Positions 15,855 through 24,800 of a DNA stretch of 37,292 nt are shown one piece after another (the first letter of the stretch is position 1; the number at the start of each line of letters is the position of its first letter). This DNA is from Myxococcota bacterium. GTDB taxonomy: Bacteria; Myxococcota_A; UBA9042; DTJE01. The stretch spans positions 1 through 37,292 of the forward strand of contig JARKOL010000159.1 of the NCBI GenBank assembly GCA_029975745.1, in the 5' to 3' direction. Made by a program: the position numbers and the translations under genes. Below the pieces are notes generated by a model that saw only the letters and a list, made by a program, of their open reading frames with translations, made no database searches and was not told where the DNA came from.

Positions 15855-17259
15855 GACTGTCCTCCGCGACGGCCCGGCGCACCCAGGCCGCGTCCTGCTT
15901 GATGTCCGCGGCCAGGAAGGCCACGTCCGCGTCCGTCCACGCGCCGACGGGGTGATGTCGAGCGGCGTTCTTCAGGTACGACAGGCGCAGGCGGTCCATG
16001 TCCTGGACGCGACCGCGCACCTGATCCAGCGTCCGAGGCAGGACGATCGCCGTCCCCGGCACGTTCTGGGCGGGATCCCCCACGCGCACCTCGATGCCGT
16101 TCTCGCGAGCAAACGACAACTGGCGATTGTGGTGCTTGCCCGCCCCCGTGTACTCGGTCTCCTGGACCACCACGATGCCTTCCCGATCCATCTGGCGGGC
16201 CAGCGTGACCGCCGCCGTCAGACTGGTGTTGCCCGCGGGACCCCGCTCCAGACCCTCGATCTTGGCCAGCAGTTCGGTGACGAAGAACACCTCGCCCTGG
16301 CTGACCAGCTGGTACTCGTCCATGTACCGCAGGCTGCGCGCCGCGTTCCTGGGCACGTCCACGCGATCGGGCCAGGTGGCGAAGGGCACCCCGAAACCCG
16401 TGTGCCCGGTGGTGAAGCTCTTGCGGTTGAAATCGACGTCCGACGCCATGTGCAGCCCTTCCAGGTCCACCGAACAGGCCACGACGCGCGTGTCCAGACA
16501 TCCGGCCGCCCGAAGCCCCCGGGCCGTGCCGGTGACGTTCCCGCCCCCGGCGTGGGTCACGACCACCGCATCCGGATCCCGGCCAAAGCGCTCCCGCACC
16601 TGGGTCGCCACCTCGTGGCCCAGGGTCTCGACCCCCCGGATCCCGAACGGGGTGTACAGGCTGGCGTTGAAGAACCCCGTTTCCTCCAGGGTCCGCAGCA
16701 GCACATAGAACAGTTCCGGGCCGACCGACAGGCGCTGGACCTCGGCGCCGTAGGCCTCGCAGGCCCGGGACTTCTCGATGATCTCGGGCTGGCAGACCCC
16801 GCGACTGTCGAAGACCTCCTGGAGGATGATGCACTTCAGGCCCCGCATCGCGGCCTGGCTGGCCACCGCGGCCCCGTAGTTTCCGCTGGTCGCCGCGACC
16901 ACCCCCTCGAATCCCCGCCGCTGGGCCTCGAAGACGCTGATGGACGCGCGGCGCGCCTTGAACGACCCGGAGGCGTTCGCCGCCTCGTCCTTGACCAGGA
17001 TCCGCGCCCCCTTGCCCGGTTCGGCGGTCCGGCGGACCCACTCGGTCAGGCGGGTCAGTTCGTGCAGGGGCGTGCCGCCCACCTTGGTCTGGGACTGGAT
17101 CCGAACGATGTCCTCCAGGCTGTACCCGGTGTCCGCCATCATGCGTTCGTAGTCGAAGGCGATGGGACTGGTCACGTAGGAATCGAAGTCGATGCCCAGG
17201 CTGGCCTTCATGATCCCGTTCCGACGGCCCAGGACCGCGGCGTAGCTCGTGTCAGCCAT
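15847..17259 (-). CDS. ortB: 2-amino-4-oxopentanoate thiolase, PLP-binding beta subunit
   Basis: A 470-residue fold-type II PLP protein related to threonine synthase. The PLP lysine is K101 in ASGSFKARRA, followed by the phosphate loop-like TSGNYGAAV and HAGGGNVTG. With OrtA it cleaves 2-amino-4-oxopentanoate with CoA into acetyl-CoA and alanine. Length and motifs fit OrtB of the clostridial ornithine pathway. The ATG at 17259 overlaps the end of ortA by 8 nt and has GGAGG 6 nt upstream. Confidence 0.94.
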   Translation of the reverse strand: MADTSYAAVLGRRNGIMKASLGIDFDSYVTSPIAFDYERMMADTGYSLEDIVRIQSQTKVGGTPLHELTRLTEWVRRTAEPGKGARILVKDEAANASGSFKARRASISVFEAQRRGFEGVVAATSGNYGAAVASQAAMRGLKCIILQEVFDSRGVCQPEIIEKSRACEAYGAEVQRLSVGPELFYVLLRTLEETGFFNASLYTPFGIRGVETLGHEVATQVRERFGRDPDAVVVTHAGGGNVTGTARGLRAAGCLDTRVVACSVDLEGLHMASDVDFNRKSFTTGHTGFGVPFATWPDRVDVPRNAARSLRYMDEYQLVSQGEVFFVTELLAKIEGLERGPAGNTSLTAAVTLARQMDREGIVVVQETEYTGAGKHHNRQLSFARENGIEVRVGDPAQNVPGTAIVLPRTLDQVRGRVQDMDRLRLSYLKNAARHHPVGAWTDADVAFLAADIKQDAAWVRRAVAEDSHE

Positions 17260-17539
17260 CGCGCACCTCCGAAATCCCGATGGGCAGCAGTTCCGGCACC
17301 GTCGGCCCGAATCCGTGGTCGTACCCCGGCTGGACCGCGCGCAGGATGCCCCGGTGCGTCCGCCCGATCAGGCTGCGCACCGCGACCTCGCCGCCCGGCA
17401 CGCCATCGTCCTCCAGGAATCCGGACAGGCGCCGCACGTAGGGACACCTTGCGGTCTCGGGGGGGATGCCCGGAGCGCGTTCGGCAGGGTGCAGCACGAT
17501 GGACTCGATCTCGACCCAGGTTCCCTTGGGAACGTTCAT
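17252..17539 (-). CDS. ortA: 2-amino-4-oxopentanoate thiolase, small alpha subunit
   Basis: A 95-residue protein matching OrtA. Marks are KGTWVEIESIVLHPAERAP, then the conserved P.DT-like segment PPETARCPYV, and a C-terminal VQPGYDHGFG...PELLPIG. It forms the thiolase with OrtB and is found only in such clusters. The ATG at 17539 has GGAGG 7 nt upstream; the frame extends 19 codons further upstream without family resemblance. It follows ord by 76 nt, the largest gap inside the operon. Confidence 0.92.
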   Translation of the reverse strand: MNVPKGTWVEIESIVLHPAERAPGIPPETARCPYVRRLSGFLEDDGVPGGEVAVRSLIGRTHRGILRAVQPGYDHGFGPTVPELLPIGISEVRDG

Positions 17540-17615
17540 GGACACACCTCCTCGCCCGGCAGGCGACGGGGAGGACGCGTGGGTCCTCCTCCCCACGCCG
17601 CCGGAGCCAAGATGC

Positions 17616-18656
17616 TCAGACCCGGCGACGGTAGGCGGTGTCGCCCATCAGTGCCGCGGGCACCGGCAGGTCCATCATGTTCTTCAGGCCCGGGGTCGCC
17701 GCCACGACGTGGGGAATCATGTTCACCGCCAACCCCATCGTGGCGATGCCGCCGGCGATCTCGGGGCCGGTGGCCATGTGGATCTCGGGCTTGCCGAAGA
17801 TGTGGATGTAGTCGCCCGTGTCCTGGCCTTCCAGGTGAGGGTGAATCTGCTGGGGATGCACCAGCTTGACGACGGGCTTGTCGCCCGCGAATCCGGTCGC
17901 GATGTGCGCGCAGCCCGCGACCATGCCGGGCCCCACCTGGACATGAGGCGTCTCGCGGTACACCTTCGAGATGATCGGCTCGCGGGATTCCTCGACGCGG
18001 GTCACGCCCAGGCCCAGAGCGTCGCTGATCATCCGGATGCTCTCGGGGAAGCCCACATGCCCCACGATGGAGCCGTCGGCAACCCCCGCCGCGAACTGCT
18101 CGGGCGTCGTCCCGACCCCCTGGGTCCGCATCACGGTGGGACCGTAGGGGCTCAGGTCGTTCACGCGGCTGGCCTCGATGCGGTCCACGCGGTGGCAGAC
18201 GCCCGACAACACGACGACCAGCAGGTCCAGCACGAAGCCGGGATTCACGCCGGTGCCCAGGACGGAAACGCCGTGGGCCTTGGCCAGGGCGTCGATCTCG
18301 GCCGCCAGTTCGGGGTGCTGCGCCTCGGGGGACGCCATCTCCTCGGCGATCGAGACGCAGTTGACGCCCGCGGTCAGAATGCGCCGCAGATCGGGCATCT
18401 GCTCGGCCGTCCACGAGGTGGTCGCCAGCACGACGACGTCGGCGTGCGCACGGTCCAGCATCGCGCCCGGATCGGCCTGCACCTGGACGCCCAGGGTCCG
18501 GCCGATGTCGAGGACATCGCCCAGATCCTTCCCGACGAACTCGGGCCGCATGTCCACGGCTCCGACCAGTTCCAGCCCGTCCTTTTCGAGCACCAGCCGC
18601 GCCATGCCGCTGCCCATGGCCCCAAGGCCCCACTGGATCACACGGATCTTCCTCAT
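17616..18656 (-). CDS. ord: 2,4-diaminopentanoate dehydrogenase
   Basis: A 346-residue NAD(P)-dependent dehydrogenase related to dihydrodipicolinate reductase. The Rossmann motif GLGAMGSGMA lies near residues 10-19; GTGVNPGFVLD and the following helix belong to the substrate domain. Ord oxidatively deaminates (2R,4S)-2,4-diaminopentanoate to 2-amino-4-oxopentanoate and gives the pathway's reducing equivalents. It is the first gene of the operon. The ATG at 18656 (MRKIRVIQ) has GGGAG 6 nt upstream; an ATG five codons earlier is less likely. Confidence 0.94.
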   Translation of the reverse strand: MRKIRVIQWGLGAMGSGMARLVLEKDGLELVGAVDMRPEFVGKDLGDVLDIGRTLGVQVQADPGAMLDRAHADVVVLATTSWTAEQMPDLRRILTAGVNCVSIAEEMASPEAQHPELAAEIDALAKAHGVSVLGTGVNPGFVLDLLVVVLSGVCHRVDRIEASRVNDLSPYGPTVMRTQGVGTTPEQFAAGVADGSIVGHVGFPESIRMISDALGLGVTRVEESREPIISKVYRETPHVQVGPGMVAGCAHIATGFAGDKPVVKLVHPQQIHPHLEGQDTGDYIHIFGKPEIHMATGPEIAGGIATMGLAVNMIPHVVAATPGLKNMMDLPVPAALMGDTAYRRRV

Positions 18657-18726
18657 CGCGTTCTCCCACATGCTGGTATTGCCCGTTCGAACCGCCCGGC
18701 GGGAACCCGCAGGCAGGAACAGTGGC

Positions 18727-18766
18727 CCGTTCGGAACGGATGCTATCACACCGATTCCGATTTCAA
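18727..18766 (-). promoter_or_regulatory. candidate ornithine operon promoter with palindromic operator
   Basis: Minus-strand TTGAAA (18766-18761) and TAGCAT (18745-18740) are 15 nt apart, which is short. Directly downstream, at the expected transcription start, lies a perfect 13-bp palindrome, CCGTTC-G-GAACGG (18739-18727). A repressor there would block initiation. The promoter pair is weak; the palindrome is certain. Confidence 0.42.
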
Positions 18767-18915
18767 GGCCGGATCGGGCACGTCACTGACATTTGCCGAC
18801 ATCCGGCCGGCGGAATCCACGTCCCGGTTCCGACACCGTCACCCCCTGCTTGCCTGGGATGGCAGTTCGAACCGGGGCGTCCATGCATCGCCAAAACCAA
18901 TGAAATTCGAGAACT

Positions 18916-18969
18916 TGACAATGTGTCATGGAAGATCTGCTTGACACCGTCGGCGTCTGCCGTTAGACC
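18916..18969 (+). promoter_or_regulatory. candidate Na/Pi cotransporter promoter
   Basis: TTGACA (18941-18946) is followed after 17 nt by TAGACC (18964-18969), a weak -10, about 26 nt before the ATG. A second TTGACA at 18915-18920 is part of the palindrome TGACA-ATG-TGTCA (18916-18928), which could be an activator or repressor site. No PhoB-box-like direct repeat was seen. Confidence 0.35.
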
Positions 18970-18994
18970 CGCGTTGACGAATCGAGGATGGTCA

Positions 18995-20299
18995 ATGCCC
19001 GTTTCCCTGGGTCCCGGCACTGCCCGCCTGGTCGGCTGGCTGAAGCTGCCGTTGTTCCTGTTCGTCCTGAACGTATTCTTCGTCAGCATCTCCCTGCTGG
19101 GTGCATTCAAGGGCCTCGGGGAAGGCTACGGCGCGGCCCTCATCAGGGATCTGGCCCAGAACCCCTTCGTCGGTCTGCTGCTTGGAATCCTGGTGACCAG
19201 CATCGTCCAGTCATCTTCCACGACCACCGCCCTGGTGGTTGCCCTGGTCGCTGGCGGTGCCTTCGGCGAGGACCACGCCGCGGCGATCCCCCTTGCCATT
19301 CCCGTGATCATGGGGGCGAACGTCGGCACCAGTGTCACGAACCTTCTGGTGTCCATGGCCCATGTGGCCAACCGCAGGGAGTTCGAAAGGGCCTTTTCCT
19401 GTGCGGTGGTCCACGATTTCTTCAACCTGCTCTCGGTGGCCATCTTCCTGCCGCTGGAAATCCTGACTGGCCTGCTTAGCAAGACATCCCTTTTCCTGGC
19501 GGAATCCTTCGCTGCGATGGGCGGTCTGAAGGTCGTCAGTCCCCTGAAGTACCTGGTGTCGCCCCAGGTTGACCTGGTCGAATCCATCTTCCGGCAGGCG
19601 GTCGCAGTCGAGTTCCTGGTGAACATCGTCGTGGCCTTCCTGCTGTTCATCGGAATTGCCTTCCTGGTTCGCAGGGCCCAGGCCGGCCTGGGTCAGGGCC
19701 TGTTGCTGGCGGGTCTGCTGGCTGTTCTGGCAAGCCTTGTCGTGCTGCTGCTTCGCCACTTCACCGATGCCGTCTACAGCGCTCCCATGGCCACCTTCCT
19801 GCTGGGACTGGGCCTGCTCTTCGGCTCCCTGATTGGCATCGTGAAGATCATGCGCTCGGTCGTGGTTCACCGCATCGAGACGCTCTTCCACGACTACGTG
19901 TTCAAGACCGCCACCCGGGCCCTGGTGGTCGGCATGCTGGTCACTGCCATCGTCCAGAGCAGTTCGGTGACCACGTCCATCATCGTGCCCCTGGCCGGTG
20001 CGGGGATCCTGTCGATCCACCAGATCTATCCGTACACCCTCGGTGCCAACGTGGGTACGACGATCACGGCGATCCTTGCGGCACTGTCCGTGGGGGACAT
20101 CGCATCGGTGGCGGTGGCGTTCGGGCACCTTCTGTTCAACGGGCTGGGCCTTGCCGTCTTCCTGCCCCTTCGCCGGATTCCAATCAACGGAGCCCTGGCC
20201 TTCGGACGCCTTGCCGCGCGCACCCGGGTCGTTGCGCTTGTTTTCGTTCTGGGCGTATTCTTCGTCGTTCCGATTTCCCTGGTGATGCTGTTCCGGTGA
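18995..20299 (+). CDS. Na+/phosphate cotransporter (NptA / PNaS family), without PhoU domain
   Basis: A 434-residue membrane protein with about nine hydrophobic segments. It has the inverted-repeat signature of Na/Pi cotransporters: QSSSTTT at residues 72-78 and QSSSVTT at 321-327, each followed by GANVGT (108-113 and again near 345). It takes up phosphate with sodium. Many bacterial members carry a C-terminal PhoU domain; here that domain is a separate gene 41 nt downstream. The ATG at 18995 has GAGG 7 nt upstream. By eye, third codon positions are richer in A/T than in the neighbouring operons, a mild hint of a different history. Confidence 0.93.
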   Translation: MPVSLGPGTARLVGWLKLPLFLFVLNVFFVSISLLGAFKGLGEGYGAALIRDLAQNPFVGLLLGILVTSIVQSSSTTTALVVALVAGGAFGEDHAAAIPLAIPVIMGANVGTSVTNLLVSMAHVANRREFERAFSCAVVHDFFNLLSVAIFLPLEILTGLLSKTSLFLAESFAAMGGLKVVSPLKYLVSPQVDLVESIFRQAVAVEFLVNIVVAFLLFIGIAFLVRRAQAGLGQGLLLAGLLAVLASLVVLLLRHFTDAVYSAPMATFLLGLGLLFGSLIGIVKIMRSVVVHRIETLFHDYVFKTATRALVVGMLVTAIVQSSSVTTSIIVPLAGAGILSIHQIYPYTLGANVGTTITAILAALSVGDIASVAVAFGHLLFNGLGLAVFLPLRRIPINGALAFGRLAARTRVVALVFVLGVFFVVPISLVMLFR

Positions 20300-20340
20300 C
20301 GCCGCCCGCGGGTGGTTGATTGGACTTCAAGGAGTCGGCC

Positions 20341-21018
20341 ATGCTCGAACGTATGTGGGAACTGCTGAAGGGCCGCCAGGGGCTGATTTCCGACGCCTGG
20401 AACGACTGTCTTCGGATGCTGGTGACCGATCGGGAGATGCTGCTGATCGTGACCGAGGCCATGAAACAGGAGACCGACATCAAGGTCCGCGAGAAGGTCG
20501 CGGCCATGGACAAGCAGATTAACGCCCAGCAGCAGGAGGTCCGAAAGAAGGTCTTCGAACACCTGGTCCTGTCCCAGGGCAAGGACATGCTGCAGGGCCT
20601 CCAGATGCTGATGATCGTCATCGACCTGGAACGCATCGGCGACTACGGGAAGAACATCGCCGAAGTCGTGGACATGGTTCCGGCTCGCCTGAACTTCCAC
20701 CAGTACGAGGGACGCTACAACGAGGTCGTGGCAGGCACCCTCGAGATGTTCGACCTGACACTGATCGCCCTGCGTGACGGGAACGAGGCCAAGGCCCAGG
20801 AGGCCTCCCTGCGCTACCGGAGCATCTCGCAGATCTGCGACGGGACCCTCGAGGAGATCGTCTCGGCCGGGGGAGTCCAGGGGGACAGCGTCGAGCAGTG
20901 GAAACTGGGCCTGGTGCTGATCCTGCGCTACCTGAAGAGGGTCAGCGCTCACCTGAAGAACGTCTGCACGTCCATGGTGAACCCGTTCCATCGCATCGGC
21001 TATCGTCCCGACCTTTGA
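20341..21018 (+). CDS. PhoU-domain protein, partner of the Na/Pi cotransporter
   Basis: A 225-residue all-helical protein with a PhoU-type metal-binding helix, IDLERIGDYGKNIAEV (E-R-x-G-D pattern). It resembles the PhoU domain that is normally fused to the C-terminus of NptA-like transporters. It probably gates or regulates the transporter rather than the Pst/PhoR system, as no pst or phoBR genes are nearby. The ATG at 20341 has AAGGAG 7 nt upstream; the frame begins 7 codons earlier without a site. Its end overlaps the convergent TspO-like gene by 19 nt. Confidence 0.85.
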   Translation: MLERMWELLKGRQGLISDAWNDCLRMLVTDREMLLIVTEAMKQETDIKVREKVAAMDKQINAQQQEVRKKVFEHLVLSQGKDMLQGLQMLMIVIDLERIGDYGKNIAEVVDMVPARLNFHQYEGRYNEVVAGTLEMFDLTLIALRDGNEAKAQEASLRYRSISQICDGTLEEIVSAGGVQGDSVEQWKLGLVLILRYLKRVSAHLKNVCTSMVNPFHRIGYRPDL

Positions 21019-21827
21019 CCCATCCGCTGGCGAAGTCTTGCGCCCTGGACGGCCACGACGGTCGCGCCGACCCCCAGCGCGACGGCGCCGGACGCCGCGG
21101 CGACCACGACGGGCCACGCGACTTCCGGCGCTCCGACTCGCTTCAGCACGATGCCCGCCAGCGCCCAGACCCCGACCGCCGCGAACGCCACGTCCCGATG
21201 GCGGACCAGCATCACGACCCCCACGGCGGCGGCCAGCAGGACGACGGCCACGGTCGATGCCACCGGGACCGGCGTCCATCCGGCCCAGACCAGCACCGCG
21301 GTCACGTTGGCCAGGGTCGCGACCGTGATCCAGCCCAGGTACACCGAGAACGGCAGCCGCGCGGCCCAGCGCTCCAGGTGGCCCGACGGGACGCGGCCGG
21401 TTCCCAGGCGCCGGTACGTGACCACCAGGGAAACCAACAGCACGATCATCAGGACCAGGGACAGGGGGAACAGGCGTGCGTGCCACGCAAGAATCCAACC
21501 CGCGTTGGCGGCCGACGACAGCACGAAGCCCGATCCGATGCGGTCCACGAATCCGGCGTGCCGTTGCGGCGACCGCCAGGCATCGACGATCCCCGCCACG
21601 ACGAAGCCACCCAACCACAGGTAGATCAGCCCCCAGATCGCGAACGTCACGCCCGCCGGCACGAACAGGTTGGGCAGCGAATCCGACACCTCGCCCGTCG
21701 TGACGCCGAACAGCGGCAGCGCGTTGGCCAGGGCATTGACCGCCACCATGGCCACGTACGCCACGGCGTTTGCCAGGGCCCAGGCCCGAACCCGGATCCG
21801 GGCGGCGACGTGGGATGCATCCGCCAT
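21000..21827 (-). CDS. TspO/MBR-related tryptophan-rich membrane protein
   Basis: A 275-residue protein with about eight hydrophobic segments. The first half carries TspO-like signatures: FVPAGVTFAIWGLIYLWLGG, then SSAANAGWILAWHARLFP, and RLPFSVYLGWITVATLANVT. TspO proteins bind porphyrins or steroids, but this longer subgroup (about 270 residues against 160 for TspO) has no known substrate. It is the last gene of the mfd operon; its ATG at 21827 overlaps the mfd stop (TGATG) with GGAGG 5 nt upstream. Confidence 0.75.
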   Translation of the reverse strand: MADASHVAARIRVRAWALANAVAYVAMVAVNALANALPLFGVTTGEVSDSLPNLFVPAGVTFAIWGLIYLWLGGFVVAGIVDAWRSPQRHAGFVDRIGSGFVLSSAANAGWILAWHARLFPLSLVLMIVLLVSLVVTYRRLGTGRVPSGHLERWAARLPFSVYLGWITVATLANVTAVLVWAGWTPVPVASTVAVVLLAAAVGVVMLVRHRDVAFAAVGVWALAGIVLKRVGAPEVAWPVVVAAASGAVALGVGATVVAVQGARLRQRMGQRSGR

Positions 21828-24800
21828 CACGACCTCCCCGCAGGAATCCCCAGCAGATGGTGCGACGAGAGGCCGGGCGATGCTTCGGACGCCTGGACCA
21901 GCCCGGCGGCCAGGCCCAGCAGATCCTCCAGGGCCGCCAGCCGAGACTCGGCCGCCGTGGCTCGGGGCATCTGGACTCGCGCGCGCCCCGCCTCGCCCCC
22001 GGGGACCGTCCGCCATCCCGCCGATGCGGCCGAGGCCAGGACCGCCGGCACCGCCGATGGATGCCCCGCGGCCGCGACCAACTGGACCGTGCCGCCGTTC
22101 AGCCCCACCTGGGCCAGCCCCAGGGTCCGGGCATGGACCTTGATCCGCATGAAGGCCGCCAACCGCTCGACGGCGGGGGGCAGTTGCCCGAAGCGGTCCG
22201 CAATCTCGGACACCACATCCGCCACATCCGCCAGATCCCGCGTCGCCGCGAGCCGCTTGTAGAACCGCAACCGCAGGCGCTCGTCGGGAATCGCGTCGGC
22301 CGGGATGCGCGCCTCGACGTCCAGCTTCAGTTCGGGATCGACCCGGTCGGACGGGGTCTCGCCCGACAACTCGGCCACCGCGTCCGACACCATTTCCAGG
22401 AACAGGTCGTAGCCGACGGCCGCCATGTGCCCCGACTGGTCCGCCCCCATCACGTCGCCGGCGCCCCGGATTTCCAGGTCCATCGACGCCAGGTGGAACC
22501 CGCTGGACAGTTCGCTGAACCGCTCGATCGCCTCGATGCGCTTGCGCGCATCATCCGTCAGCGTCGCGGGATCCCGCACCAGCAGGTAGCAGTACGCCTG
22601 TTCGGCCGCCCGGCCGACGCGCCCGCGCAGCTGGTACAACTGGGCCAACCCCAGCGAGTCCGCCCCCGAAATCAGCATCGTGTTGGCGGTCCCAACATCC
22701 AGCCCCGACTCGATGATCGTCGTGCAGACCAGGACGTCCTTCTCGCCTCGGATGAAGGCGGACATCACGCCCTCGAGGTCCGGGGCCGACATCTGGCCGT
22801 GCGCCACCGTCACCCGGGCCTCGGGAACCAGTTGGGCAATCCCGTTCGCGAATTCGTAGATGTCCTCGACCCGGTTGTGGACCACGAACACCTGGCCGCC
22901 GCGGTTCAGTTCGCGCAGCACGGCCGACCGCACCAGATCGCGGGACGATCGCGCCACGAACGTCTTGACCGCCAGGCGATCGCGCGGTGGCGTCGCGATC
23001 ACCGAAAGGTCGCGGATGCCCGACAGCGCCATGTGCAACGTCCGGGGAATCGGCGTCGCGGTCAGCGTCAGCGTGTGGACGGATGCGGCGATCTCGCGCA
23101 GCCGCTCCTTGTGGGCCACGCCGAACCGGTGCTCCTCGTCGATCACCAGCAGTCCAAGGTCCCGGAACACCACGTCCTTCGACAGCAGACGGTGGGTCCC
23201 GATCACGATGTCCACGGCACCGGACTTCAGGCCCGACAGCACCTCGCGCACGCCGGCGGGCGACTTGAACCGCGACAACGAATCGACCCGAATCGGCGTG
23301 TTTCGCAGGCGGGCCGCGAAGGTCAGCCGGTGCTGCTCGGCCAGGATCGTCGTGGGCACCAGCACCGCGACCTGGTGGCCGTCCATCGCGGCCTTGTAGG
23401 CGGAGCGCACCGCGACCTCGGTCTTGCCGAAGCCGACGTCGCCGCAGACCAGACGGTCCATCGGGCGGTCGCGAACCAGATCCTCCAGGACCTCCTCGAT
23501 GGCCCGTTCCTGATCCGGGGTCGTCTCGAAGGGGAAAGTGGCCTCGAATTCACGGAATTCGGCATCGGGCGGCGACATGGGCTCGGCGGTGGACGCCATG
23601 CGCCGCGCGTAGATCAGGCGCAGCCTGCCGGCGATCTCCTGGGCGGCCTTGCGGGCACTGCGCTTGCGCTTGACCCATGCCTGGCCCCCCAGGCGGTCCA
23701 GGTCCTTCGCACCCCCTTCGCCGGGCGCAACGTACCTTTCCAGCAGGTCCGACCGCTCGACCGGGACATACAGACGGTCCCCGCCCTTGTAGGACAGGAC
23801 CAGGCACTCGGTCGTGCGCCCTTCGACCGTGAACTCCTTCAGCCCCTCGTACGACCCGATGCCGTGATCCCGGTGGATCACCAGGTCCCCGGGTTCCAGT
23901 TCTCGAACGCCCGCCAGGGCCGCGACCCCGCGCCGCTCGGTACGGCGCCCGGCCAGGTGGTCCTTCAACCCGAAGACGGACTCGGAGGGCACCACGAGGA
24001 CGCCCAGGGAATCCAGGCCGACCGTGGTCCGCAACCGCCCGACACCCACGCGGACCGGCGCACCGGTGTCCAGAAGTTCGTTCAGGCCGCTTGCCCCGGC
24101 GACCTCGGGCGCCAGGCCCTCGGCGGCCAGCACGTCCCGGACCCGGCGCGCCTCGGCATCCGACGGCGACACGACAACCAGCCGCCGCCCCGTCTCGCCC
24201 AGATCCCGCGCCAGCTCGACCAGGCCGGCGACCCGCTGCGGCACCGGCACGTCCGGGGTCGTCGCCCGAATCAGGTCGGACCCACGGGCGAAGTCGGCCA
24301 CGGGCCCCAGCAGGCCCGGAGCGCCGACGGTGATTTGCAGCGTGCGCGCGTGCCGTCCCAGCGTGTCCAGCAGGACCGGGCCGTCGGCCGCCAGCGCCCG
24401 GGGAGGTGCGAACAGGCGCGGTTGTCCCGCCGTCGCCTCGACCGCCTCGCCCAGGGCGTCCAGCGCCGCGGACGCCGACGCGGCGCACCCCACCGGATCG
24501 ACGATCGCGACCAGGGTATCCTCGGCCAGGTAGGACGACGGCAGGTCCAGCGTCCCGTGCAACAGCGGCAGCATCGCCGCGAACGCTGGCGGCGTGCGGC
24601 CCTGGTCCAGCTGCGCCTCGATGGTGGCCACCTCGCGCGAGGGCACGCGCAGTTCGGCCGCGGCATCGGCCAGCCGGATGCGGGCCTCGCGAAGGCGGCC
24701 CGGATCGGAGGGCACCTCCCATGCGGGCACGACCCAGGTGGCGCGAATCGCCCGCTGGGTGCGCTGGGTGGCTGCATCGAAGTGCTTCAGTGCCGCCACG

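Larger units (their letters stand above)
18657..18994. promoter_or_regulatory. divergent control region between ornithine and phosphate operons
   Basis: 338 nt without a gene, lower in GC than its surroundings, between the divergent starts of ord and the Na/Pi cotransporter. It holds promoter-like sequences for both directions and several palindromes: GTTCGAAC at 18685-18692 and again at 18865-18872, CCGTTCGGAACGG at 18727-18739, and TGACAATGTGTCA at 18916-18928. No regulator gene lies next to it in this window. Confidence 0.6.

Noticed and set aside
18657-18994. Pho box upstream of the Na/Pi cotransporter
   Set aside because: No pair of CTGTCAT-like units at 11-nt spacing is present; only a single GTGTCAT that belongs to a palindrome.
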